DNA from: JACQCF01 sp043742785 | GTDB taxonomy: Bacteria; Omnitrophota; Gorgyraeia; Zapsychrales; Fredricksoniimonadaceae | Length of the DNA: 64,000 nt | Reading direction: 5' to 3' | Assembly (NCBI GenBank): GCA_043742785.1 | Contig: JAYTXU010000006.1 | Location: 7,709-71,708 of the forward strand | Part shown: piece after piece, positions 24,939 through 33,159 of the stretch | Layout: each line of letters begins with the position of its first letter | Numbering within the stretch: the stretch's first letter is position 1 | The notes under the pieces: generated by a model | Database searches by the model: none | The model's input: only the letters and a program-made list of their open reading frames with translations | Told to the model about the DNA's origin: nothing | Made by a program: the position numbers and the translations under genes

Positions 24939-25999
24939 AAACAAAAATCTTAAAGATTAATCCAGCTGTACCAGAACCAGATATGATTGCTGAAGCGGCG
25001 CGTGTAATCCGTCAAGGTGGTTTGGTTATTTTTCCTACAGAAACGGTTTATGGGATTGCGGCAGATTCCAATAATCCTGAAGCGATGGAGCGTTTGAATC
25101 AAGTTAAGCGTCGCACCGAGAATAAACCGTATTCGATTCTTGTGGCTCACAGGGGTATTATTGAGAATTATTCCAATTATACAAATCCAAATTTATATAA
25201 GCTTATTGATAAGTATTGGCCGGGACCGTTAACGATCATTGTCCCTTCTAAGCAGGAGGAACATACAATTGGTATTCGTATGCCGGATCATACGATTGCT
25301 TTGCGTTTAGTTGAAGAGTCAGCGTGTACCATTGCGGCACCGTCTGCTAACTTAGAAGGTAAAAAAGCCCCAACGAATGTTACAGAGGCCTTAGTGGATT
25401 TGGATGGGTTGGTAGACTTAGCTATTGATGGAGGACCGGTTGAATTTGGTATTTCGTCTTCCATTGTTGATTTTACTAAACCTAAACCTACTGTTACCCG
25501 TGAAGGGGTGATCAGCCAGTCGGATGTGGATCGAACAGTCAATAAGAAGGTCGTTTTGTTTATTTGCACGGGCAATAGCTGTCGGTCAGTCATGGCGGAA
25601 TATTTGCTTAAGGCTAAATTAGTCGGTCGTGAAGATGTGGAAGTTCTCTCTGCGGGAACAAGTGTTTATTTTAAGTCAGGAGCGAGCCAAGAGACTCTTT
25701 CAGTTTTACGCGAACAGGGAATTAATGCAGCTATTCATATTTCTAAACCTTTAGGGAGAACCATGCTGCGCAAAGCAGATTTGATTTTTGCGATGACTAA
25801 GGGACATCGGATTCAGATTTTAGATCACGTGCCTTATGTAGAAAACAGAGTGTATTTGTTAAAAGAATTCTGTCGTCATAATATCAGCGGTGAATCGGAG
25901 TTAGATGTTCCTGATCCTATAGGACAGTCTCATGCATCCTATCAGGATTGCTTATTGATTATCAATGAAGCGGTTGAGAAAATTGTAGATCTCTTGTAA
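24935..25999 (+). CDS. tsaC: TsaC/Sua5-type threonylcarbamoyl-AMP synthase fused to a low-molecular-weight phosphatase (YwlE-like)
   Basis: Residues 1-200 are TsaC/YrdC: GGLVIFPTETVYGIAAD, KRRTENKPYSILV, WPGPLTIIV, GIRMPDH, and APSANLEGKKAPT. They make the activated intermediate for the t6A37 modification of tRNA. Residues 205-354 are a low-molecular-weight protein phosphatase with C-T-G-N-S-C-R-S at 211-218 and the general-acid Asp in DPIG (D327). The residue after Asn is Ser; Thr at this place in Bacillus YwlE favours phosphoarginine, while Ile is usual in tyrosine phosphatases. In Bacillus ywlC and ywlE are neighbours upstream of rpiB-like and glyA genes, so fusion in the same order is credible. 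It overlaps purD by four bases. Confidence 0.9.
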   Translation: MKTKILKINPAVPEPDMIAEAARVIRQGGLVIFPTETVYGIAADSNNPEAMERLNQVKRRTENKPYSILVAHRGIIENYSNYTNPNLYKLIDKYWPGPLTIIVPSKQEEHTIGIRMPDHTIALRLVEESACTIAAPSANLEGKKAPTNVTEALVDLDGLVDLAIDGGPVEFGISSSIVDFTKPKPTVTREGVISQSDVDRTVNKKVVLFICTGNSCRSVMAEYLLKAKLVGREDVEVLSAGTSVYFKSGASQETLSVLREQGINAAIHISKPLGRTMLRKADLIFAMTKGHRIQILDHVPYVENRVYLLKEFCRHNISGESELDVPDPIGQSHASYQDCLLIINEAVEKIVDLL

Positions 26000-26054
26000 T
26001 CCCCTCAGGCTGGGGAAGCCCTGTTGATTGTGAAAATTCTTTGAGGAGAATAAT

Positions 26055-26507
26055 GTGAAGGTTTATATTGGTGCAGATCACAGAGGGTTTGAATTAAAAC
26101 AAAAAGTAGATGCTTTTCTAAAAATACAAGGACATCAAGTCATTGATGTGGGAACTCATGCTAAGGATGTATCGTGTGACTATCCTCAATTTTCCTATGA
26201 GGTAGCGACGAAAGTCGCTTATGATTCTAACTCGCGAGGTATATTGTTATGTATGACCGGCATCGGCCATTCTATTGCCGCTAACAAGGTGCCAGGGGCG
26301 TATGCAGCGCTGTGTTATAACAAGGAGGCAGCGGTCCTCTCCCGTCAGCATAATAATGCAAATATTCTGGTCATAGGTTCTAAATTTGTTACAGAGAAAG
26401 AACTGTTAGAAATTATAGCAGTTTGGCTTAAAGAGGATTTTGAGGGGGGAAGACATTTAGTACGTATAGAGAAAATTAAAAGGATAGAAAAGGAATTCTC
26501 AAAATGA
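26055..26507 (+). CDS. rpiB: ribose-5-phosphate isomerase B
   Basis: Interconverts ribulose-5-phosphate and ribose-5-phosphate, the precursor of PRPP for purines. The 150 residues start KVYIGADHRGFELK and contain DVGTHAKDVSCDYPQFSYEVA and LLCMTGIGHSIAANK. The catalytic cysteine is kept, but the next residue is Met instead of the usual Gly. The start is GTG 26055 after GAGGAGAA; the ATG two bases earlier is out of frame and stops at once. Lactose/galactose isomerases are relatives, but the genomic setting favours RpiB. Confidence 0.88.
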   Translation: MKVYIGADHRGFELKQKVDAFLKIQGHQVIDVGTHAKDVSCDYPQFSYEVATKVAYDSNSRGILLCMTGIGHSIAANKVPGAYAALCYNKEAAVLSRQHNNANILVIGSKFVTEKELLEIIAVWLKEDFEGGRHLVRIEKIKRIEKEFSK

Positions 26508-27739
26508 ACAACATGAAGAACGTTGATCCAGATGTCTATCAGGCGATTGAGCATGAGATGACACGTCAGAAAAATAATCTTGAATTGATTGCCTCGGAAA
26601 ATATTGTTTCCAAAGCTGTTTTGGAAGCAGCTGGCTCCATATTGACTAATAAATATGCCGAAGGTTATCCAGCTGCTCGTTGGTATAACGGTTGTGAACA
26701 TGTGGATGTTATTGAGAATAAGGCTATTGAACGTGCTAAGAAGCTTTTTGGTGCCGAGCATGTGAATGTTCAGCCGCATTCAGGTTCACAAGCTAACACG
26801 GCCGTTTATTTTGCAGCACTAAAAACAGGCGATACTATTATGGGTTTGGATTTAGCTTGCGGCGGACATTTGACCCATGGATTGAAATTTAATATTTCCG
26901 GCAGACTTTATAATGTAGTCTCTTATAAGGTTGATCCAAAGACTGAGCTTATTGATATGAATGAAGTTGAGCGCTTAGCCATGGAGCATAAACCTAAAAT
27001 GATCATTGCTGGTTATTCAGCCTATTCACGGGTTTTAGATTTTAAGCGTTTTAGAGAAATTTGCGATAAGGTGGGGGCTTATTTATTTGTGGATATGGCT
27101 CATTTTGCGGGACTGGTCGCGGCAGGGGTACATCCTAATCCCGTTCCGTATGCGGAATTTGTAACAACAACGACTCATAAAACTTTGCGAGGTCCACGCG
27201 GTGGGATGATTCTTTGCCGTGCGGAGTTTGCTAAGAAAATAGATAGTGCTATTTTTCCAGGCATTCAAGGTGGGCCTTTGATGCATATCGTGGCGGCTAA
27301 AGCTGTTGCTTTTAAAGAAGCGTTAGAGCCATCATTTAAATCTTATCAACAGCAGGTTGTGGCCAATGCACAGGCACTATCAAAAGCTTTGACCTCTAAA
27401 GGTTTTCGTATTGTCACCGGTGGAACAGATAATCATTTATTTATGGTTGATTTGCGTTCTAAGAATATTACGGGTAAGGATATGGCTGTTTTGTTGGACC
27501 ACGTACAGATTACGGTGAATAAGAACTTGATTCCGTTTGATAGCGAATCGCCAACAGTGACTAGCGGTATTCGTATTGGAACACCTGCGATTACCACTCG
27601 TGGTATGAAAGAAAAAGAAATGAATCGTATAGCCGAGTTGATTGATCGCTCTGTGATCAATAGGAATGATCAAGCAGCGTTAGAAGTTCTAAGAAAAGAT
27701 GTTGAGAGCTTGGCTCAGGAATTTCCAATTTACGTATGA
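26504..27739 (+). CDS. glyA: serine hydroxymethyltransferase
   Basis: Converts serine and tetrahydrofolate to glycine and methylene-THF, both needed for purine synthesis. The 411 residues have LIASENIVSKAVLEA, NKYAEGYPAARWYNGCEHVD, and the PLP lysine K226 in TTTTHKTLRGPRGG. It overlaps rpiB and nrdR by four bases. ATG 26513 is an alternative start. Confidence 0.95.
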   Translation: MNNMKNVDPDVYQAIEHEMTRQKNNLELIASENIVSKAVLEAAGSILTNKYAEGYPAARWYNGCEHVDVIENKAIERAKKLFGAEHVNVQPHSGSQANTAVYFAALKTGDTIMGLDLACGGHLTHGLKFNISGRLYNVVSYKVDPKTELIDMNEVERLAMEHKPKMIIAGYSAYSRVLDFKRFREICDKVGAYLFVDMAHFAGLVAAGVHPNPVPYAEFVTTTTHKTLRGPRGGMILCRAEFAKKIDSAIFPGIQGGPLMHIVAAKAVAFKEALEPSFKSYQQQVVANAQALSKALTSKGFRIVTGGTDNHLFMVDLRSKNITGKDMAVLLDHVQITVNKNLIPFDSESPTVTSGIRIGTPAITTRGMKEKEMNRIAELIDRSVINRNDQAALEVLRKDVESLAQEFPIYV

Positions 27740-28209
27740 GATGCCCATCCTGTCATTATAAGGATACCAATGTTGTTGATTCAAGGATGAATAGCGATGG
27801 CACATCGATTCGTCGTCGTCGGAAATGTCCTAAATGTGAGGAACGATTTACCACCTACGAATATATTGAACAAGTGCCTTTGATGGTGGTTAAACGCGAT
27901 GGTCGTCGCCAGCCTTTTGATCGCACTAGAATTTTGAATGGAATTATCAAGGCCTGTGAGAAGCGACCTATCAGCGTTGATCAAATTGAAGCACAGGTCG
28001 ATGATATTGAAAGAATCATCCGTAAAAAATACGATCAGGAAATATCTTCTAAAGATATTGGAGAGATGGTGATGGATCATCTTTCAGTGATTGATGAAGT
28101 GGCCTATGTTCGTTTTGCCTCTGTCTATCGTCAATTTCGTGATGTGAATCAATTTATGGCTGAACTACAAACCATTTTGGGAAAAAATAAAAAGAAAAAG
28201 GGAAAATGA
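27736..28209 (+). CDS. nrdR: transcriptional repressor NrdR
   Basis: Represses ribonucleotide reductase genes according to bound ATP/dATP. The 157 residues have a zinc ribbon (C3, C6, C31, C34, with the basic RRRRKCPKCEERF) and an ATP-cone from about residue 46 (VVKRDGRRQPFDRTRILNGIIKACEKRP). No nrd gene lies in the window. It starts on the glyA stop (ATGA) and ends on the start of the next gene the same way. Confidence 0.94.
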   Translation: MRCPSCHYKDTNVVDSRMNSDGTSIRRRRKCPKCEERFTTYEYIEQVPLMVVKRDGRRQPFDRTRILNGIIKACEKRPISVDQIEAQVDDIERIIRKKYDQEISSKDIGEMVMDHLSVIDEVAYVRFASVYRQFRDVNQFMAELQTILGKNKKKKGK

Positions 28210-28610
28210 TTAAAGTCGAATTATCTCGTATTATTATTGATGAGAAGCGTCAAGATCAGGTGATTGTTCTTAAAGAAAAGAATGGGAACCGCCAAATTCC
28301 TATTGTGATTGGGTATATGGAGGCTTCAAGTATTAAGATTAAACTTATAGGGACTGAAGTTCCTCGTCCTATGACGCACGATCTTTTAGCGGATGTGATC
28401 GAGAAGTTAGGTGGAAAGATCGTACGTGTTTTAATTGATAAAATGGTTCATAACACGTATTTTGCCAAGCTTGAAATAAAAACCAAAGACGGTGAAGTCA
28501 AATTAATCGATGCTCGTCCTTCAGACAGTATTGCTATGGCTGTGCGTTTTAAAACTCCAATTTTTGTGGCTGAAGAAGTGTTAGAAAAAGCAGCCATGAA
28601 TCCTCAATGA
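28206..28610 (+). CDS. bifunctional nuclease (BFN/DUF151) family protein
   Basis: The 134 residues match the DUF151 pattern: LPIVIG-type RQIPIVIGYMEASSIKIKL, RPMTHDLLADVIEKLGG, YFAKLEI and DARPSDSIAMAVRFKTPIFV. Members from plants have RNase and DNase activity; the bacterial role is unknown. It sits between nrdR and cca with four-base overlaps at both ends, so nucleic-acid metabolism is a sensible guess. Confidence 0.85.
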   Translation: MIKVELSRIIIDEKRQDQVIVLKEKNGNRQIPIVIGYMEASSIKIKLIGTEVPRPMTHDLLADVIEKLGGKIVRVLIDKMVHNTYFAKLEIKTKDGEVKLIDARPSDSIAMAVRFKTPIFVAEEVLEKAAMNPQ

Positions 28611-30034
28611 GTGGTTTGACCGTGCTTACCACAAGTCTTTTCTTAAATCCTCACCTTAAAATGATCAAGCGCTTGAGCCAGGGACGAAAAGTTTCCACCT
28701 TTTTAGTCGGGGGATTTTTACGTGATAAATTTTTAAATCGCAGTGGATGTGATTTTGATTTTGCTGTTTCCAAAGGTGCAATTGCTTTAGCACGCACTTT
28801 TGGCAAATCAATCAACGGAGCTTTTGTTCTTTTAGATGAAGAACATCCTTGCGGGAGGGTTGTTAAAAAAGAAAACGGTCAAATCTACACTTTTGATTTT
28901 TCTGATTTCCGCAGTAGTAGTTTGGAAAAAGATTTGAAGCTTCGCGATTTTACTATTAATACCTTGTGTATGAATCTACAAGATAGTTGTGAGAAGGTTA
29001 ACGACAATGAAGGAGCGTTAAAAGATTTGAAGCTCAAGACGATACGAATGGTGGCTTCTAGGGCTTTTGTTGATGACCCTTTAAGGCTGATGCGCGCGTT
29101 CAGTCTTTATGCTCAATTAGATTTTAAGATTGAAGCTAAAACTTTGAGCCAAATTAAAAGAGATGCACACTTGATCAATAAGGTTTCAATGGAACGTATC
29201 AGAGAAGAATTGTTTAAGGTTTTATCATCGAGTAGATGTTTTGAGACTCTGGAGTTAATGGATAAGGTAGGTTTGTTAGATAGAGTTATCCCTCAGCTTG
29301 GTATTATGAAGAAGGTTCATCAGGGAGGATATCATCACCTAGATGTTTGGAAACATACTCTTGAGGTGATTAATCAATTTGAATTATTAGTTAGTGAAAT
29401 TAAAGATTCATTTATTCAAAACTATTTGCAGGAAGAAGTTGCTGGTGGGCATAAGCGTTATGCACTTATAAAATTTTCCTGTCTTTTGCATGATATTGGA
29501 AAACCTGATACCAAGAAAAAAGAAAAAGATCGTATGACCTTTCATGGCCATGAGCATGTAGGTGCTGGGATCACACGTTTGATTGCTAAACAATTAAAGC
29601 TTTCGGTTAAAGAGCGGTATTTTCTAGAGGATCAGGTGACGTGGCATTTGCGTCCTGGGTATTTGTCGAATTTCAAAAAACTTTCCGAACGGATGATTTT
29701 TAGATTTTTACGCGATACCAAGGAAGAAGCATTAAGCGTTCTCTTGTTAGCTTTGGCTGATCAGGGAGCAACACGTGGGCTGTTGACCACGAAAGCAAAA
29801 TTTGAACATCACAAGAAAACTTGTTGGCAGGTGATCGATAGGGTTATTGAAGATAAGAATAAGAAGCCCTTGGTGAGATTGTTGACTGGCAATGATTTAA
29901 TTAAGAAACTTAAACTTAAACCTTCACCGCTGTTTACCAAAATTTTAACCGGTGTTCAAGAAGCACAAGCTTTAGGGAAGGTAACAACAAAGCAAGAAGC
30001 TTTGGTTTTGGCAGGTAAGATTTCTAGAATTTAA
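28607..30034 (+). CDS. cca: tRNA nucleotidyltransferase / poly(A) polymerase family protein with HD domain
   Basis: Adds CCA to tRNA 3' ends. The 475 residues begin with the class II nucleotidyltransferase fold: FLVGGFLRDKFLNR, catalytic DFDF in GCDFDFAV, then RDFTINTLCM and DPLRLMRAF. The HD domain from about 240 has HHLDVWKHTLEV and LLHDIGKPDTKK. tRNA-Leu at 165-248 lacks an encoded CCA, so such an enzyme is needed here. Separate A- and CC-adding enzymes exist in some lineages and cannot be excluded. This is the last gene of the operon that starts at purB. Confidence 0.85.
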   Translation: MSGLTVLTTSLFLNPHLKMIKRLSQGRKVSTFLVGGFLRDKFLNRSGCDFDFAVSKGAIALARTFGKSINGAFVLLDEEHPCGRVVKKENGQIYTFDFSDFRSSSLEKDLKLRDFTINTLCMNLQDSCEKVNDNEGALKDLKLKTIRMVASRAFVDDPLRLMRAFSLYAQLDFKIEAKTLSQIKRDAHLINKVSMERIREELFKVLSSSRCFETLELMDKVGLLDRVIPQLGIMKKVHQGGYHHLDVWKHTLEVINQFELLVSEIKDSFIQNYLQEEVAGGHKRYALIKFSCLLHDIGKPDTKKKEKDRMTFHGHEHVGAGITRLIAKQLKLSVKERYFLEDQVTWHLRPGYLSNFKKLSERMIFRFLRDTKEEALSVLLLALADQGATRGLLTTKAKFEHHKKTCWQVIDRVIEDKNKKPLVRLLTGNDLIKKLKLKPSPLFTKILTGVQEAQALGKVTTKQEALVLAGKISRI

Positions 30035-30074
30035 TCAGGCTCTCGATAAGAATAACATAGGAGAAAAAGTAAAT

Positions 30075-30536
30075 ATGAATAAAAGAAGACTATTGATTAA
30101 CCAGAATCAGGCATATGCACTAATGATGGTATTAATGTTTTTTAGTTTCACAATTCAAAAAAGTGAAGCTGACACAAATTCGAATGTAGTGATTGTTGAA
30201 AATACCGGATCAACGAATTCTGGGGGTTGGCGCATGATTATTGAAACTTCAGGACATATTACTACATCTCCTTTTGGGAAGCAGGCTATCAAATATAAGA
30301 GCCTTACATACGACGTCTCTCCTGAACTGGTAAGACAACTACTCCAAGACCTTGATTCAATTATGCCTCTTTCAAAATTACCGTCATTTTCTTGTGCTAA
30401 AAGCACTTCATTTGGAAGTTCAACCTTTATCACTTATCGGGATGAAATAAGTCCAGATATTGATTGTACTTTCCAGAGTGCAAAGCTTAACGAGGATATC
30501 TATAAGATAAAAGCTGTGCCTTCTACCAATCTGTAG
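30075..30536 (+). CDS. secreted protein of unknown function
   Basis: I do not recognise a named family. The 153 residues carry an N-terminal hydrophobic segment (about 13-31, with a likely cleavage after SEA). After it come VVIVENTGSTNSGGWRMIIETSGH and a region with two cysteines (FSCAKS and DIDCTF) that could form a disulfide outside the cytoplasm. The ribosome binding site AGGAG precedes ATG 30075. It stands between cca and the YgfZ gene without overlap and is richer in Ser and Thr than its neighbours. Confidence 0.6.
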   Translation: MNKRRLLINQNQAYALMMVLMFFSFTIQKSEADTNSNVVIVENTGSTNSGGWRMIIETSGHITTSPFGKQAIKYKSLTYDVSPELVRQLLQDLDSIMPLSKLPSFSCAKSTSFGSSTFITYRDEISPDIDCTFQSAKLNEDIYKIKAVPSTNL

Positions 30537-30554
30537 TTTGTAAAATCTTAATCT

Positions 30555-31187
30555 ATGCATTTATTCAAATTAAACGACACGGTTTTGAATCTTAAAGGTA
30601 ATGCGGCCAACTTTCTCCAAGGATTAACAGCCAATAGCTTGGATCAACCCTTTAACGCTTTTTTAAACCTGCATGGCCGTATTGTATCGACCTTTCGTCA
30701 GCAGATAGTCAGTGATAATGAAATTTTGATTATCGTTCCTTCTCTGGCAGTGGAAGGTCTTTTAAAACATTTGGAGCGATACGCAAAGATCAGTGGCATT
30801 CAGATTGGGCGCCCACCAGTATATGCTTATATAGATATCGACTCCGCACAGTTAGTCTTAAAGGACAAAGAGATTTTTTCTCAAGTACACCAAGAGGAAT
30901 TTATTTTGTTTAGGCTTAATAATAATCTTCCTTTATTAGGCGTCGATTATCAGCTGGATGAATTTATCCTGAATATAGATGAAGTTACATTTGTTTCTTT
31001 TACCAAGGGCTGTTTTTTAGGGCAGGAGCCGGTGTCCAAGGTTCACAATCGTTCTAAACCAACTAGGAAGTTGGTGGTAAAATTTGAAGAGGAATGCATA
31101 GATGAAGATAAGATCACAATGACTTCAAAAATAAAAGATCCTCAAGCAGGAAGGGTAAAAGGTTTTATTTTTGTCAAAAATACTTAA
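30555..31187 (+). CDS. ygfZ: YgfZ-like folate-binding (GcvT-fold) protein
   Basis: YgfZ proteins use folate to help maintain certain Fe-S enzymes, including the radical SAM enzyme MiaB. The 210 residues have FLQGLTANSLD near the N-terminus and the signature KGCFLGQEPVSKVHNRSKPTRKLV, with the conserved cysteine. It is shorter than the E. coli protein (about 325) because the C-terminal part is reduced. The miaA gene lies about 2 kb downstream. Confidence 0.85.
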   Translation: MHLFKLNDTVLNLKGNAANFLQGLTANSLDQPFNAFLNLHGRIVSTFRQQIVSDNEILIIVPSLAVEGLLKHLERYAKISGIQIGRPPVYAYIDIDSAQLVLKDKEIFSQVHQEEFILFRLNNNLPLLGVDYQLDEFILNIDEVTFVSFTKGCFLGQEPVSKVHNRSKPTRKLVVKFEEECIDEDKITMTSKIKDPQAGRVKGFIFVKNT

Positions 31188-31199
31188 AAGTGTTAGAAT
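31171..31199 (+). promoter_or_regulatory. promoter of the trans-sulfuration gene
   Basis: TTGTCA (31171-31176) and TAGAAT (31194-31199), 17 bases apart, overlap the end of the ygfZ-like gene. The start would be near 31206, leaving about 35 bases of leader with GGAG before ATG 31241. Confidence 0.55.
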
Positions 31200-31240
31200 A
31201 CCGATCTTGTTTGATTAGCAGCAATTACTTGGAGATAGTT

Positions 31241-32383
31241 ATGGATATTCGTACTAAAAGCGTTCACACGGGTGTGAACATTGATAAGACATTCAATTCG
31301 GTGATTACTCCTATATATCCCACATCGACGTTCTTTTTTGATGAAATCGGAAAGAATAAAGGATATGACTACACTAGAAGCGGTAATCCAACGCGCGCAG
31401 CTTTGGAAGATAATATTGCTGCTTTAGAAGGAGGAGTTAATGCTTCTGCAACTTCTACAGGAATGTCAGCAATCACCACAGTATTGTTTTTCTTAAAACC
31501 AGGGGATCATATTATTACTGGTGATGATATCTATGGCGGAACTTATCGTTTGTTTAATGCTGTTCTTAAACCTATGGGGTATAAATTTTCTTTTATTAAT
31601 ATGAGAGATTTAAAGAAGGTAAAGTCAGAAGTAACCAAGGCTACAAAAATGTTTTGGATTGAGACACCTTCCAATCCTTTACTTAACATTGTTGATTTAG
31701 AAGCAGTTATCGCAATTGCTAAGAAAGCAAAAGCTTTATCCGTTGTTGATAACACATTCTTGTCTCCTTATTTTCAGAAACCTTTTGAATTCGGTGCTGA
31801 TATGATTGTGCATTCAACGACCAAATATATCAATGGTCATAGTGATGTAGTGGGTGGAGCTATTGTTTATGGGAATAAAGAAGTGCAGGATCGTGGCCGT
31901 TATCTGGTTAATGCTTTAGGCGTTTCTCAATCCCCCTATGATGCATGGCTGGTTTTACGTGGCGCTAAGACCTTGGCTCCTCGTATGGAAGCTCATCAGG
32001 TCAATGCTATCAAGATTGCTCATTTCTTAGAATCACATCCTAATGTGAAGAAGGTTTATTATCCTGGGCTTAAGAGTCATCCACAGCCAGAGCTTATCAA
32101 GAAACAGATGAAAGGTTTTGGAGCGATGCTTTCTTTTGAACTAAATACTAAGAAGGTTTCTCTTAATAAATTTTTTAAGAAGGTTCAATATTTTGCTTTG
32201 GCAGAATCCTTAGGTGGTGTTGAGTCTTTAACAGAATCTCCATGGTTTATGAGCCATGCTTCCATGGGGTCGGCAGGGCTTAAAGCTTCAGGTATAACCA
32301 AGGAAACAGTACGCGTATCCGTTGGTATTGAAGGGGTGGATGATTTAATAGCAGATCTTAAGCAAGCTTTGAAATCTGCTTAG
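31241..32383 (+). CDS. PLP-dependent trans-sulfuration enzyme (cystathionine gamma-synthase/lyase family)
   Basis: Cys/Met metabolism family enzyme of 380 residues. Motifs are YDYTRSGNPTRAALE, GDDIYGGTYRLF, WIETPSNPLLNIVD, DNTFLSPYFQ-P and the PLP lysine K195 in HSTTKYINGHSDVVGG. The family includes cystathionine gamma-synthase, beta-lyase, gamma-lyase and O-acetylhomoserine sulfhydrylase, which sequence alone does not separate safely. The SLGGVESLTESPW-MSHASM end is closest to the synthase/gamma-lyase group. ATG 31241 is chosen for its GGAG site. Confidence 0.87.
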   Translation: MDIRTKSVHTGVNIDKTFNSVITPIYPTSTFFFDEIGKNKGYDYTRSGNPTRAALEDNIAALEGGVNASATSTGMSAITTVLFFLKPGDHIITGDDIYGGTYRLFNAVLKPMGYKFSFINMRDLKKVKSEVTKATKMFWIETPSNPLLNIVDLEAVIAIAKKAKALSVVDNTFLSPYFQKPFEFGADMIVHSTTKYINGHSDVVGGAIVYGNKEVQDRGRYLVNALGVSQSPYDAWLVLRGAKTLAPRMEAHQVNAIKIAHFLESHPNVKKVYYPGLKSHPQPELIKKQMKGFGAMLSFELNTKKVSLNKFFKKVQYFALAESLGGVESLTESPWFMSHASMGSAGLKASGITKETVRVSVGIEGVDDLIADLKQALKSA

Positions 32384-32403
32384 ACGGTGGACAAGGGTTA
32401 AAA

Positions 32404-33159
32404 ATGAAATTAAAAATATTTCTTCTAATGGTTTTTGTATGTAGTTCTATTTCTTTGTCGTATTCTTCAAACTTAGACATGGAAGCCGCCATTATGAATA
32501 AAGATTACAAACAGGCTAAAATCTTAGCGGTTGGTATTTTAAAAAGCACAGCTAACCCTAAGGATCGCATTGAGGCAGAATATTATTTGGGATTAAGTCA
32601 ATTACGTTTAGGACAGTATGTTGAAGCTAGAAGTGCATTTCAAATTGTTATGTTAGCAGCTAATTCACAGGATCTTTATGATCGAGCCGCCTTAGGAATG
32701 GTAGAAGCTCTTTATGTGCCAGGTCTTTATAAAGAAGCTTTAAAAGACAGTAAAGATTTGCTAAGTAAAAGCCCGCACTCTTCATTTCTAAGTTCAATTT
32801 ATCTTAAAATAGCTCGTATTCATTTGAAATTAACTCAATGGAAGGAAGCTAAAGAATATTTACAGATAGTTATTAATGAATTTCCTAAAAGTTTAGAGGC
32901 GTCTATTGCTCAAAATCTTATGGAAGAGAAGGAATATTTTGCAGTTCAGGTGGGATCGTTTTTAGATCAAGATAAAGCTGTACAGTTGATGGAGCAGTTA
33001 AGATCTAATGGACAGTATGTCTATATTGTTGAAACGACCTCGTTTGATAATAAAAGATTTTATCGTGTGCGTATTGGACAAACAACTTCGTTGTCGGATG
33101 CCAAAACTCTTGAGGCAAAATTATCTCATTTGGGACTACCAACCTTAATTTACCCGTGA
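32404..33159 (+). CDS. secreted TPR protein with C-terminal SPOR domain
   Basis: The 251 residues have a signal peptide (about 1-22). TPR-like helices follow (about 30-175; EAEYYLGLSQLRLGQYVEARSAF, SIYLKIARIHLKLTQWKEAKEYL), and a SPOR domain ends the protein (about 178-251; YFAVQVGSFLDQDKAVQLMEQL...FYRVRIGQ). SPOR domains bind denuded peptidoglycan, so it is probably periplasmic and septum-associated. It ends in a GTGA overlap with miaA. Confidence 0.82.
   Translation: MKLKIFLLMVFVCSSISLSYSSNLDMEAAIMNKDYKQAKILAVGILKSTANPKDRIEAEYYLGLSQLRLGQYVEARSAFQIVMLAANSQDLYDRAALGMVEALYVPGLYKEALKDSKDLLSKSPHSSFLSSIYLKIARIHLKLTQWKEAKEYLQIVINEFPKSLEASIAQNLMEEKEYFAVQVGSFLDQDKAVQLMEQLRSNGQYVYIVETTSFDNKRFYRVRIGQTTSLSDAKTLEAKLSHLGLPTLIYP

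Noticed and set aside
26001..26015. CCCC/GGGG hairpin before rpiB as a terminator
   Set aside because: Only four base pairs with a seven-base loop and no T-run; the operon most likely continues.
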